Positions 1 through 6,907 of a DNA stretch of 10,970 bases are shown here, in pieces (positions within the stretch are counted from its first letter, which is position 1; every line of letters starts with the position of its first letter). Position numbers and translations under genes: made by a program. The stretch spans positions 1 to 10,970 of the forward strand of contig JBAZED010000021.1 in NCBI GenBank assembly GCA_041654095.1, given 5' to 3'. Source of the stretch: UBA1424 sp041654095. GTDB taxonomy: Bacteria > Bacillota_I > Bacilli_A > RFN20 > CAG-826. The notes beneath the pieces were generated by a model. It had not been told where the DNA came from and searched no databases. It saw only the letters and a program-made list of their open reading frames with translations.

Positions 1-318
1 ATTGATGACTTGACCAGGTTGAGGTGGATATGGATAACCGGGGTAGCCATAAGGCGGCAGAGGATATGGCTGTGGTTGGGGATTGAGTTGGGCTTGCCGC
101 GCTTCGCGATGCGCGTCGAGGATTTTTTTGGCTTCGATATCTTCGGGTAAGTCGCTATACATACTTCTTCCTGCGAAGAAGAGAATAATCAGTTTGAAAT
201 ATGAAAAGACCATGACGATTGAGGCGTAGACGACATAGAGAGCTAAGATGGCGAGAAAAAACGGCGAAAGGACGACATAGAGAAGACCTTGGCCGAAGAC
301 TTGTAGAAATTTAAGCAT
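1..318 (-). CDS. Small membrane protein with Pro/Tyr/Gly-rich tail (partial, C-terminus off the left edge)
   Basis: The frame is open for 106 codons from an ATG at 318 down to base 1, so the C-terminus is missing. Residues 4-50 are almost continuously hydrophobic (one Lys at 42) and fit one long or two short membrane helices. Residues 55-77 are charged and helical-looking (DLPEDIEAKKILDAHREAR). From residue 80 the chain becomes a low-complexity tail with 11 Pro and 5 Tyr in residues 80-101, probably cytoplasmic and disordered. The start is fixed by a strong AAAGGAG (328-334, minus strand) placed 9 nt before the ATG and embedded in the end of the upstream gene, whose stop is only 6 nt away. 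The two genes are therefore almost certainly cotranscribed. I do not recognise the family. A membrane adaptor or scaffold acting with the upstream membrane protein is a guess from context. Confidence 0.75.
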   Translation of the reverse strand, partial: MLKFLQVFGQGLLYVVLSPFFLAILALYVVYASIVMVFSYFKLIILFFAGRSMYSDLPEDIEAKKILDAHREARQAQLNPQPQPYPLPPYGYPGYPYPPQPGQVIN

Positions 319-324
319 TCTCTA

Positions 325-1251
325 TCACTCCTTTCCTGTGCCTTTAATTTTATCTTTATGACCCCGCATAAACAATAACTTGTTCACCAAAGAAACAAGA
401 GCGATTAGCAAAGGCAATATCCCCATCAACAAAAGACCATAAGGATCGCCGAGAAGCGGATAGGAGAAAGCGAAGAGGAACATGAAGGCGAGGAGGGAAA
501 CGCCAAGAGCGATCAGGACTTTCCTGCCTTTGCTTGCGATGTGAGCGAAGACGATGAAAAACATGAAATAGAAGGAGCCCGCCAAGAATAGATAAGCACC
601 GCTTGGCAACAAGAATCCCAAAGGGATGATCAATAGTAAGATACCCAACAAAATCAGTGAATAAAGACCGGTATTGAGGGGGCTGTCATTAATCTCGTAG
701 CCGAATTTATTGATTTCGAAATAGATGACAATGTAGGAAAAAACCATTTGGACCAAGGCCAAGAAAAACAAGAAGGTCGGAATAATCAGATTGATGTTCG
801 GCGATGTTCCGACTTGGAGGATTGTCTTGAATGTCATAATGACATCGACTTGAAATAAAACATCAATTAGTGGAATCGTCAAAGCTGAAAACAGACCTTG
901 GGTGATACTGGTAATTAAGATGATCCAAATGGCGTGAAGTTTATATTTGATGAGCAATCCGAAGAGATATCCGGTCAAAAGCGAGGGCAAAACATAGAAA
1001 ACTGTAAAGGACACATCAAAAAGGGTCACGACCAAACAGATGGCGGCGGTGGCAACGGCGTAGATGACATAGTAGCGGTGGCGGCAGAATAGAAAGACGA
1101 TCGCTGAGCTGAGCGGCAAGACGATCATCAATAAAAGAGATATAACTGGGACGAGGGCGGCGATTAACGAAAAAATAGCGTTGACGGCCGCCATGATGGC
1201 CATGTAGGTGATGTTTTGGACGAGCGTTTCACGCTTGGTCAATAGACTCAT
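325..1251 (-). CDS. Polytopic integral membrane protein, 308 aa (possibly YybS/DUF2232-like)
   Basis: A very hydrophobic protein with about nine to ten predicted membrane helices, roughly at residues 12-34, 36-56, 60-78, 80-100, 106-126, 153-178, 194-216, 218-238, 244-264 and 270-291. It has a basic N-terminus and a basic C-terminal end (RGHKDKIKGTGKE). No catalytic or nucleotide-binding motif is visible. The length and N-terminal half (AIMAAVNAIF, short loops) resemble Firmicutes DUF2232/YybS proteins, or loosely the substrate-binding subunits of ECF vitamin transporters; this is an impression, not a match. It is the first gene of a leftward two-gene unit with the small tailed membrane protein. 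No Shine-Dalgarno sequence precedes the ATG, and an extended -10 sits where the ATG itself would be +1. The next Met is residue 17, which would cut off the basic N-terminus, so the first ATG is preferred. Confidence 0.85.
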   Translation of the reverse strand: MSLLTKRETLVQNITYMAIMAAVNAIFSLIAALVPVISLLLMIVLPLSSAIVFLFCRHRYYVIYAVATAAICLVVTLFDVSFTVFYVLPSLLTGYLFGLLIKYKLHAIWIILITSITQGLFSALTIPLIDVLFQVDVIMTFKTILQVGTSPNINLIIPTFLFFLALVQMVFSYIVIYFEINKFGYEINDSPLNTGLYSLILLGILLLIIPLGFLLPSGAYLFLAGSFYFMFFIVFAHIASKGRKVLIALGVSLLAFMFLFAFSYPLLGDPYGLLLMGILPLLIALVSLVNKLLFMRGHKDKIKGTGKE

Positions 1252-1257
1252 ACCGCT

Positions 1258-1266
1258 ATTTTATCA
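1258..1266 (-). promoter_or_regulatory. Extended -10 promoter of the leftward membrane operon, possibly leaderless
   Basis: On the minus strand the sequence reads TGA-TAAAAT-AGCGGT-ATG. TAAAAT matches the sigma-A -10 consensus at 5 of 6 positions and carries the TGn extension. Counting the -10 hexamer as -12 to -7 puts +1 on the A of the start codon. There is no convincing -35 (the region at 1280-1286 is poor), which an extended -10 can tolerate. No Shine-Dalgarno lies between the -10 and the ATG, which agrees with a leaderless message. Confidence 0.5.
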
Positions 1267-1283
1267 CAGATGGTAAAAGTAAC

Positions 1284-1326
1284 GATTGGCGTTTAGTTGC
1301 CTTGAATTCATCAAATTGTGCCAATC
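1284..1326. repeat. 7-bp inverted repeat GATTGGC / GCCAATC upstream of the leftward promoter
   Basis: GATTGGC at 1284-1290 and its exact reverse complement GCCAATC at 1320-1326 are separated by 29 nt. The arm nearest the leftward gene falls in that promoter's -35 region. A 10-nt direct repeat TTCATCAAAT (1307-1316 and 1330-1339, 23 nt apart) overlaps the same stretch. A binding site for a regulator of the leftward gene is possible, but the arms are short and the region is AT-rich, so chance is not excluded. Confidence 0.3.
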
Positions 1327-1404
1327 ATTTTCATCAAATATGCGAGTAAATAACGGTCGCCATCTGGCGAATCATGTAACTCGGCGCATATTGGAAATGG
1401 ATAA

Positions 1405-1437
1405 TACTGCATCAATAATAACAAAATTAGTGCAGTA
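1405..1437. repeat. Distal copy of the fic operator dyad TACTGCA-N19-TGCAGTA
   Basis: TACTGCA (1405-1411) and its perfect reverse complement TGCAGTA (1431-1437) are separated by 19 nt. The whole 33-nt element recurs 54 bp downstream with identical arms and identical spacing. This copy has no -35-like hexamer next to it, so it is more likely an auxiliary protein-binding site than a promoter. Confidence 0.6.
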
Positions 1438-1452
1438 AATATTACTTTGCGA

Positions 1453-1481
1453 TTGAAATACTGCATCAAATAAGTTAGAAT
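1453..1481 (+). promoter_or_regulatory. Sigma-A type promoter of the fic gene
   Basis: TTGAAA (1453-1458, 5 of 6 to consensus), a 17-nt spacer, then TAGAAT (1476-1481, 5 of 6). Predicted +1 is about 1488, inside the right operator arm. The resulting leader is only about 17 nt and consists mostly of the ribosome-binding site AAAGGAG (1492-1498), 6 nt before the ATG. Confidence 0.65.
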
Positions 1482-1491
1482 AAGTGCAGTA
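1459..1491. repeat. Proximal copy of the fic operator dyad, overlapping the fic promoter
   Basis: TACTGCA (1459-1465) and TGCAGTA (1485-1491) are again exactly 19 nt apart. The left arm begins directly after the -35 hexamer. The right arm covers the predicted transcription start, and the -10 lies between the arms. Conservation beyond the arms is limited to the flanks (ATACTGCATCAA on the left, AGTGCAGTAAA on the right). A protein bound here would block RNA polymerase. The winged helix of the Fic protein itself is the obvious candidate, by inference. Confidence 0.65.
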
Positions 1492-1504
1492 AAAGGAGCA
1501 CGAG

Positions 1505-2551
1505 ATGAGAAAATTTGATTATACCTTTCTTAAGAATATCAGCATCGACAGCCAAATAATGATGTCGGCAAGTTACATAGAAGCGATGAAGACCGATGTC
1601 CTTAATAAGAAACTAAGGCATTCGAATTTATTCGAATGCCTTGTTTCTATAGCGAAGATTCGCTCGGTCAAATCCAGCAATGAAATCGAGGGCATTGTTT
1701 CTACCGATAAGCGAATTACCGCGATCGTCAATGGAATGGGCGAACCAATCAGCCACGATGAACAAGAAATAGCCGGTTATCGAGATGCGCTGAAGATTAT
1801 CCATGAAAATTATGATCAGATATCTTTTTCGGAAAGGGACATCCTCTCTCTTCACAGCGTTCTTCTTTCTTATGCCAAGTCACCGCATCGCGGACAGTAC
1901 AAACAAAACGATAATTTAATTGTTGCGGTGAGCAATGACGGAGTTAGAAGCGTCAGGTTTAGACCGCTGAGCGCTTTCGAGACCGAAGAAGGCATGGAAC
2001 AGCTCGTCTTAGCATACCTTGATGCTAGGGATAACGCCTCTATCAACCCTCTATTATTGATTCCCTGTGTCATCCTCGATTTTTTGTGCATCCATCCATT
2101 TATGGATGGGAACGGCCGAATATCGCGTCTCCTTTCGCTCCTCCTCCTCTATCAAGGAGGATATGATGTCGGCAAGTATGTTTCTTTTGAAGGGATGATA
2201 AATGATCACAAAGATGAATATTACGAAGCTCTTCAAAAATCATCTTTAGATTGGGAAGACAATCAGAACAACTATGTGCCATTCATCCGCAACTTTCTAA
2301 GGACTTTAGAATTGTGCTATCAAGATTTAGAAAAAAGATTTATCGGCATCAACAAAGGTATCATGTCAAAGGAAAAACGAATTATCGATATCGTATTAAA
2401 CAGTTTATTGCCCCTATCAAAAAAAGATATTCACGATTTATTGCCGGATATCAGCGTTTCGACCATCGAAAGAGTTTTAGCCGTCTTGCTAAAGCAAAAT
2501 AAAATTATTAAACGCGGAACATTTAAAGACGCTCGTTATCAAAGAAAATAG
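1505..2551 (+). CDS. Class II-type Fic protein (putative protein AMP-transferase) with C-terminal winged helix
   Basis: A 348-residue Fic-family enzyme, expected to transfer AMP (or another nucleotide moiety) from a nucleotide to a hydroxyl side chain of a target protein. Target is unknown. The active-site signature is complete: HPFMDGNGRISR at 197-208, with catalytic His197, the metal ligand Asp201, the anion-binding GNG and Arg205/Arg208. The substrate flap region precedes it (GQYKQ at 130-134, RFRPL at 151-155). An N-terminal (S/T)xxxE(G/N) inhibitory motif is present as S58-xxx-E62-G63, with Glu62 expected to block productive ATP binding, so no separate antitoxin is needed. Residues from about 288 to 348 (KDIHDLLP, STIERVLAVLLKQNKI, then a short basic wing) form a winged-helix-like DNA-binding domain. 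The AAAGGAG 6 nt upstream fixes the start. Paired upstream dyads suggest autoregulation. It is an accessory gene, flanked by unrelated operons. Confidence 0.92.
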   Translation: MRKFDYTFLKNISIDSQIMMSASYIEAMKTDVLNKKLRHSNLFECLVSIAKIRSVKSSNEIEGIVSTDKRITAIVNGMGEPISHDEQEIAGYRDALKIIHENYDQISFSERDILSLHSVLLSYAKSPHRGQYKQNDNLIVAVSNDGVRSVRFRPLSAFETEEGMEQLVLAYLDARDNASINPLLLIPCVILDFLCIHPFMDGNGRISRLLSLLLLYQGGYDVGKYVSFEGMINDHKDEYYEALQKSSLDWEDNQNNYVPFIRNFLRTLELCYQDLEKRFIGINKGIMSKEKRIIDIVLNSLLPLSKKDIHDLLPDISVSTIERVLAVLLKQNKIIKRGTFKDARYQRK

Positions 2552-2604
2552 ATGTTGTTCATGCGCTGATAGTCTCGCGTCTTCATCAATTTTTTGATTC
2601 ATTT

Positions 2605-2625
2605 TTAAGGGAAAATTTCCCTTAA
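2605..2625. repeat. Perfect palindrome with 10-bp arms around a single central A
   Basis: Left arm TTAAGGGAAA (2605-2614) and right arm TTTCCCTTAA (2616-2625) are exact reverse complements around A2615. It lies 53 nt after the fic stop and 17 nt before the pcrA -35. Neither strand has a T-run just after it and the stem has only three G-C pairs, so it is a poor rho-independent terminator. The tight symmetry fits a dimeric repressor or activator site better. It does not match operator consensuses I know (LexA, CIRCE, CtsR, CodY, Rex). Confidence 0.5.
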
Positions 2626-2642
2626 CAGTATCGCATTTTACA

Positions 2643-2671
2643 TTGAGAGCATCGCGGCGATGTGGTAAGAT
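2643..2671 (+). promoter_or_regulatory. pcrA-ligA promoter with extended -10
   Basis: TTGAGA (2643-2648, 5 of 6), a 17-nt spacer, then TAAGAT (2666-2671, 4 of 6) preceded by TGG as the TGn extension. Predicted +1 is about 2678, giving a leader of about 22 nt with no recognisable Shine-Dalgarno near the ATG at 2700. Confidence 0.65.
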
Positions 2672-2685
2672 ATTACCATAGGTAA
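2663..2685. repeat. Three alternating GGTAA half-sites over the pcrA -10 and start site
   Basis: GGTAA (2664-2668), TTACC (2673-2677) and GGTAA (2681-2685) form two overlapping small dyads. The first extends to TGGTAA/TTACCA, with 6-bp arms around GATA. They overlap the -10 hexamer and the predicted start, where a bound protein would repress. The arms are short, so this could be chance. Confidence 0.3.
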
Positions 2686-2699
2686 ATATCATTTTCATC

Positions 2700-4913
2700 A
2701 TGAACGAATATCAAAAACTCTTGAATGAAAGGCAATATGAAGCCGTCTCTTCGTCCTCGCAGTTCGTCCGCATCGTGGCCGGTGCGGGCAGCGGGAAGAC
2801 GAGAGTTTTGACCTATCGTATCGCCTATTTAATCGGCGAGTTAGGCATCTATCCCGAAAATATCTTGGCGTTCGCTTTTACCAACAAAGCAGCGGGCGTG
2901 ATGCGCGACCGAGCCATCAAACTCGTCCCTGACGCGAGCGACCATTTGAAGCTCTCGACATTTCATAGTTTCTGCGCGCGTTTTTTAAGAAGCGAAATAT
3001 CAGTGCTCGGTTTTCCGAGCAACTTCACCATCTATGATGAGGAAGACCAAGAGAAGTTGCTGAAAGGCGTAGCGGTCGAACTGAATTATCAAAAGAAAGA
3101 TCCAATCGTCAAACTAGCGTTCTCCTTTATCAGCGGGCACAAAACCGATGGTCGATATCCCGAAGATGTCATCCTCAAAGATGATGCCTACCCCGAGCAA
3201 AAGGAATGCCTAAAATTTTTCCATCTTTACGAGGCGAGGAAAACCGAACAAAAAGCCTTAGACTTCGATGATTTGCTCTTAAGAACGATCGAAATACTAG
3301 AAAACAATGAAAAAGTTAGAAAGAAATGGGCGAATCGCTTCTCACATATCTTGATCGATGAATTTCAGGATACGAACGATGTCCAATATATGCTCGTCAA
3401 ACTATTGATGAAAGAAGGCACATCACTCTATGTCGTCGGCGATCCCGATCAGACCATCTACACGTGGCGAGGCGCGAATCAAAATATTATTTTGAACTTC
3501 AATAAAGACTTTCCTCTCGCCGAGACGATCATCCTCGATCGCAACTATCGCTCAACCCAAGTTATCTTGGATACCGCGAACCGCCTGATCAGCCATAATC
3601 GCCTTAGAGTTCCCAAGGATTTATATACGAAAAACAATCTTGGCGAAAAGATTGAGACGGAGCGTTCCTACTCCCGCGAATCGGAAGCGACGTGGGTCGT
3701 CAGGGAAATTGAGAAGTTGAAGAAGACCAAAATTGATTTCTCCTATCGCCAAGTCGCAATTTTATATCGCTCGAGCTACATTACCCTACCATTTGAAAAA
3801 GAATTGGAGAAAAACAAAATCCCCTTTCAAATCTTTGGGGGCGCAAAGTTCTTTCAGCGGCGCGAAGTAAAAGACGTTATCGCTTATTTCCGACTTCTCT
3901 ATAATTCATTTGATGATATCAGCTTTGAACGCATCGTCAATGTTCCCCGCCGCAACATCGGCGAGACATCTTTGGCGATTTTAAAAGTTGAAGCGCGCCG
4001 CAATGGCTTATCGCTTTACGGCTACATCCTCGACATTGAAAAGTTCGAGTCGGAACTCAAGACCAAAGCCATCGCCTCTTTATCGTCGATGGTACGCCTG
4101 CTAGAAGCGACGAGAAAGAAACTCAACGAAAAAATTGAGGCCTATCCTAGTCTTCTCAATCAATTAGTGGTTGAACTAGGATACTATGATTACTTAGCTA
4201 AAGACGAAGACGGCGATAACCGCCTCGACAACGTCAAGATGTTGTTTGATGACATCTTCACTTTCGCCAAGCGGAATCCCGATTCGCCCTTCGATGAATA
4301 CTTGGAATATGCGACTTTAGCGACGTCCCAAGATGATATTGACGAAGGCAACTTCGTCTCGATGATGACGATTCACATCGCGAAAGGCCTTGAGTATGAT
4401 TATGTCTTCGTCATCGGATTAAACGAAGGCGTTTTTCCAAGCGCGAGATCAATGGGTGAAGAAGGTTTTAAAGGTCTCGAAGAGGAGCGGCGCCTCTGCT
4501 ATGTCGCTTTCACCCGCGCGAAGAAAAAACTTTTCGTCTCGTGCAATAAATCATTTTCCTTCGTGCTCGATTCCGAACTTATCGCTTCGCGATTTTATAA
4601 GGAATCAGGGCTGGAACTCCCCACAGATAGAGGGTACGCCCGCCAGCGCAATCGCGAATTCTACGATGTTCCGGATAATGTATATGATGACATCGCCGAT
4701 ATCGTCGAGCATCACGAACCGGAACATTCTCAAGAGAACTTTGTCGAGAAGTGGTTCGTCGGCGACATCGCCCATCATCAGAAGTTCGGCGAAGGCGTCG
4801 TCACCAAAGTCATCGATGACACGATCGTCGAGATCGATTTCAGCGAACACGGCAAGAAATCGATTCTCGCCAAGCATTTTATGCTCTCGAAAAAAGGAGT
4901 GGCCAAAGCATGA
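2700..4913 (+). CDS. pcrA: ATP-dependent 3'-5' DNA helicase PcrA (UvrD/Rep family)
   Basis: A 737-residue superfamily 1A helicase that unwinds DNA in nucleotide excision repair, clears RecA and stalled RNA polymerase, and supports plasmid and chromosome replication. All motifs are present in order: Q motif (LNERQYEAV, 8-16), Walker A (AGAGSGKT, 27-34), Ia (AFTNKAA, 59-65), Walker B DEFQ (220-223), III (VVGDPDQTIYTWRGA, 245-259), IV with Arg284 (NYRST), V (MTIHIAKGLEYDYVF, 556-570) and VI (EERRLCYVAFTRAKK, 595-609). The C-terminal region (about 687-729) matches the small Tudor-like domain by which PcrA/UvrD contacts RNA polymerase. Length is normal for the family. An in-frame stop at 2679 and family alignment support the ATG at 2700 despite the missing Shine-Dalgarno. 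The stop overlaps the ligA start (ATGA). The upstream pcrB found in Bacillus and Staphylococcus is absent here; fic sits there instead. Confidence 0.97.
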   Translation: MNEYQKLLNERQYEAVSSSSQFVRIVAGAGSGKTRVLTYRIAYLIGELGIYPENILAFAFTNKAAGVMRDRAIKLVPDASDHLKLSTFHSFCARFLRSEISVLGFPSNFTIYDEEDQEKLLKGVAVELNYQKKDPIVKLAFSFISGHKTDGRYPEDVILKDDAYPEQKECLKFFHLYEARKTEQKALDFDDLLLRTIEILENNEKVRKKWANRFSHILIDEFQDTNDVQYMLVKLLMKEGTSLYVVGDPDQTIYTWRGANQNIILNFNKDFPLAETIILDRNYRSTQVILDTANRLISHNRLRVPKDLYTKNNLGEKIETERSYSRESEATWVVREIEKLKKTKIDFSYRQVAILYRSSYITLPFEKELEKNKIPFQIFGGAKFFQRREVKDVIAYFRLLYNSFDDISFERIVNVPRRNIGETSLAILKVEARRNGLSLYGYILDIEKFESELKTKAIASLSSMVRLLEATRKKLNEKIEAYPSLLNQLVVELGYYDYLAKDEDGDNRLDNVKMLFDDIFTFAKRNPDSPFDEYLEYATLATSQDDIDEGNFVSMMTIHIAKGLEYDYVFVIGLNEGVFPSARSMGEEGFKGLEEERRLCYVAFTRAKKKLFVSCNKSFSFVLDSELIASRFYKESGLELPTDRGYARQRNREFYDVPDNVYDDIADIVEHHEPEHSQENFVEKWFVGDIAHHQKFGEGVVTKVIDDTIVEIDFSEHGKKSILAKHFMLSKKGVAKA

Positions 4914-6907
4914 GCGATCAAGAACGAGCCCAAGAGCTGACTAAATTACTTGAGAAATATAATTATGAATATTATGTTTTGGACAACCCTTCTGTCAGCG
5001 ACGCCGAATACGACCGGTTGATAAATGAATTAATCATATTAGAAGAGAGACATCCGGAACTGAAATCTCCTCTTTCCCCGACTCAGCGCGTCGGCGGCAA
5101 AATCTTATCGGAATTCGAAAAAATCACCCACAAGAGAAGTATGCTGTCTCTCGCCAACGCCTTTAACGAAGAAGATGTCCGCGATTTCGACCGCAAAGTC
5201 CGTGAAACCCTCGGCCTAGCTTCTATCACATATATGTGCGAGATGAAAATCGATGGGTTAGCAATCTCCTTAGATTATGAGGATGGTTCGCTCAATTATG
5301 CGGTGACAAGAGGAGATGGAATGGTGGGTGAAAACGTCACCCATAACATCATCACGATTAAATCGATCCCCCTTCAAATTAAGGAACGGCACGGCCTTGA
5401 AATTCGCGGTGAGGCATTTATGCCCAAAGCTTCATTGGAAGAGTTGAATGCGGCGCGCCAAGCAAACGGCGAACAACTTCTCGCCAATGCTCGCAACGCG
5501 GCAGCCGGTTCAATTCGCCAACTCGATTCGAAAATCGCCGCCTCGCGGAAACTCGATGCCTTTTGGTATTACTTTGTCAACGCGAGCGACCTCGGCATCA
5601 AAAAACATAGTGAGGCATTATTATATTTAGATAAACTTGGCTTTAAAACCAACAAAGAGCGCCGCCTGTGCGCGAATGTCGACGAAGTCGTCAAATATAT
5701 CGCCGAGTACCAGAACAAGCGCAATAGCCTACCTTATGACATCGATGGCATCGTCATCAAAGTCGATGATTTTAAAGCGTATGGCGAGTTAGGTACGACG
5801 GCCAAGACACCGCGATGGGCCATCGCCTATAAATTCCCGCCCGAAGAGGTGACAACGCGTTTGATCGACATCATCTTCACAGTCGGAAGGACGGGGAAGA
5901 TCACTCCTAATGCCGTCCTCGAGCCGGTGCGCGTCGCCGGATCGCTCGTCCAAAGAGCGACGCTTCACAATGAAGATTTCATTTATGAAAAGAATTTGAA
6001 AATCGGTGATTTCGTCACCTTGAGAAAAGCCGGCGATGTCATTCCCGAAGTCGTCCGCCCCATAACCGAAAGGCGCGGCGACAATGTTAAAGATTTTGTA
6101 ATGATTGAAAACTGTCCGGTGTGCGCTTTCCCGCTCGTCAAAGTCGAAGCCATGCACTTTTGTAAGAACCCTCATTGTCCGGCCAAAAAGATCGAAGGTA
6201 TCATCCACTTCGCGTCTCGCGATGCGATGGATATCGACGGGATGGGTGAAAAAGTGGTGGAGCAATTCTTTAATCAAAACTTCATCACCTCCATTGGGGA
6301 TATATATCATCTCGATGAACATCGTTCCGAAATCGTCGAAATCGATGGTTGGAGCGATAAATCAATCGATAATCTGCTCACCGCCATCGAAAAATCAAAA
6401 GCCAATTCCTTGGAGAAACTGCTCTTTGGTTTAGGAATCAAAGAAGTGGGAGAGAAGATGGCCAAAGTCTTAGCGCGGAGATTTCATCATCTCGATGCTT
6501 TTACGAGATTGACGACGGAGGATCTGCTTTTGGTCGAAGATGTCGGCCCGGTGGTCGCTAAATCAATCGCCGATTATTTCGCGGATGAAAAGAATCGAGC
6601 CTTGATTGAAGAACTGCGTCAGCACATGCTCAACTTCAATTATCTAGGCCGAGATGTGATCGATAAATCATCGCTCTTTTATGGTAAGACAATCGTCTTG
6701 ACTGGAACGATGAGCGAATACGGTCGCAAGGAAGCGGCAGCTTTGCTCGAGGGTCGCGGTGCGAAAGTGGCTGGTTCGGTCTCGAAGCTGACCGACATCG
6801 TCATCTACGGCGTCGATGCTGGTTCAAAACTCGATAAAGCTAACCAGTTGGGTGTTCGAACGATGGACGAGGAAGAATTTCTCCGCCTTCTTCAAAATGA
6901 AGAATAA
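4910..6907 (+). CDS. ligA: NAD+-dependent DNA ligase LigA
   Basis: Seals 3'-OH/5'-phosphate nicks using NAD+, in Okazaki fragment joining and excision repair. At 665 residues it is full length. The domains are: Ia NMN-binding (YYVLDNPSVSDAEYDRL, 21-37); adenylation domain with the lysine nucleophile in MKIDG (Lys113, Asp115, Gly116) and DGIVIKVD (279-286); OB fold (to about 395); Cys4 zinc finger (Cys402, Cys405, Cys418, Cys423); helix-hairpin-helix repeats (about 505-560, GLGIKEVG and VEDVGPVV); and a BRCT domain (about 588-665, beginning LFYGKTIVLTG). The start overlaps the pcrA stop by 4 nt. AAAGGAG (4893-4899) lies 10 nt upstream, so translation is probably coupled to pcrA. The pcrA-ligA pair is a conserved Firmicutes arrangement. 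The 3' end carries the -35 of a promoter for gatC. Confidence 0.98.
   Translation: MSDQERAQELTKLLEKYNYEYYVLDNPSVSDAEYDRLINELIILEERHPELKSPLSPTQRVGGKILSEFEKITHKRSMLSLANAFNEEDVRDFDRKVRETLGLASITYMCEMKIDGLAISLDYEDGSLNYAVTRGDGMVGENVTHNIITIKSIPLQIKERHGLEIRGEAFMPKASLEELNAARQANGEQLLANARNAAAGSIRQLDSKIAASRKLDAFWYYFVNASDLGIKKHSEALLYLDKLGFKTNKERRLCANVDEVVKYIAEYQNKRNSLPYDIDGIVIKVDDFKAYGELGTTAKTPRWAIAYKFPPEEVTTRLIDIIFTVGRTGKITPNAVLEPVRVAGSLVQRATLHNEDFIYEKNLKIGDFVTLRKAGDVIPEVVRPITERRGDNVKDFVMIENCPVCAFPLVKVEAMHFCKNPHCPAKKIEGIIHFASRDAMDIDGMGEKVVEQFFNQNFITSIGDIYHLDEHRSEIVEIDGWSDKSIDNLLTAIEKSKANSLEKLLFGLGIKEVGEKMAKVLARRFHHLDAFTRLTTEDLLLVEDVGPVVAKSIADYFADEKNRALIEELRQHMLNFNYLGRDVIDKSSLFYGKTIVLTGTMSEYGRKEAAALLEGRGAKVAGSVSKLTDIVIYGVDAGSKLDKANQLGVRTMDEEEFLRLLQNEE

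Noticed and set aside
1357..1370. Small palindrome TCGCCA-TC-TGGCGA
   Set aside because: Arms are only 6 bp, it is not repeated elsewhere in the region and there is no T-run after it; chance is likely.
1340..1438. Open frame of 32 codons upstream of fic, considered as a small antitoxin
   Set aside because: It has no ribosome-binding site, no (S/T)xxxE(G/N) motif as class I Fic antitoxins have, and its end lies inside the operator repeat. The Fic protein already carries the inhibitory motif.
2585..2606. AT-rich hairpin ATCAA-TTTT-TTGAT followed by TCATTTTT as a fic terminator
   Set aside because: The stem has only 5 bp with a single G-C pair, too weak to call a rho-independent terminator. 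No better candidate was seen after fic.
4456..4944. 162-codon plus-strand frame overlapping the pcrA/ligA junction
   Set aside because: It is out of frame with helicase motif VI and the LigA start; its Ser/Arg-rich, low-complexity product is typical of a shifted frame.
5789..6322. 177-codon open frame on the minus strand inside ligA
   Set aside because: It is antisense to the well-supported adenylation, OB and zinc-finger region of LigA. Long antisense frames are expected from the codon use here, and the protein resembles no family I know.
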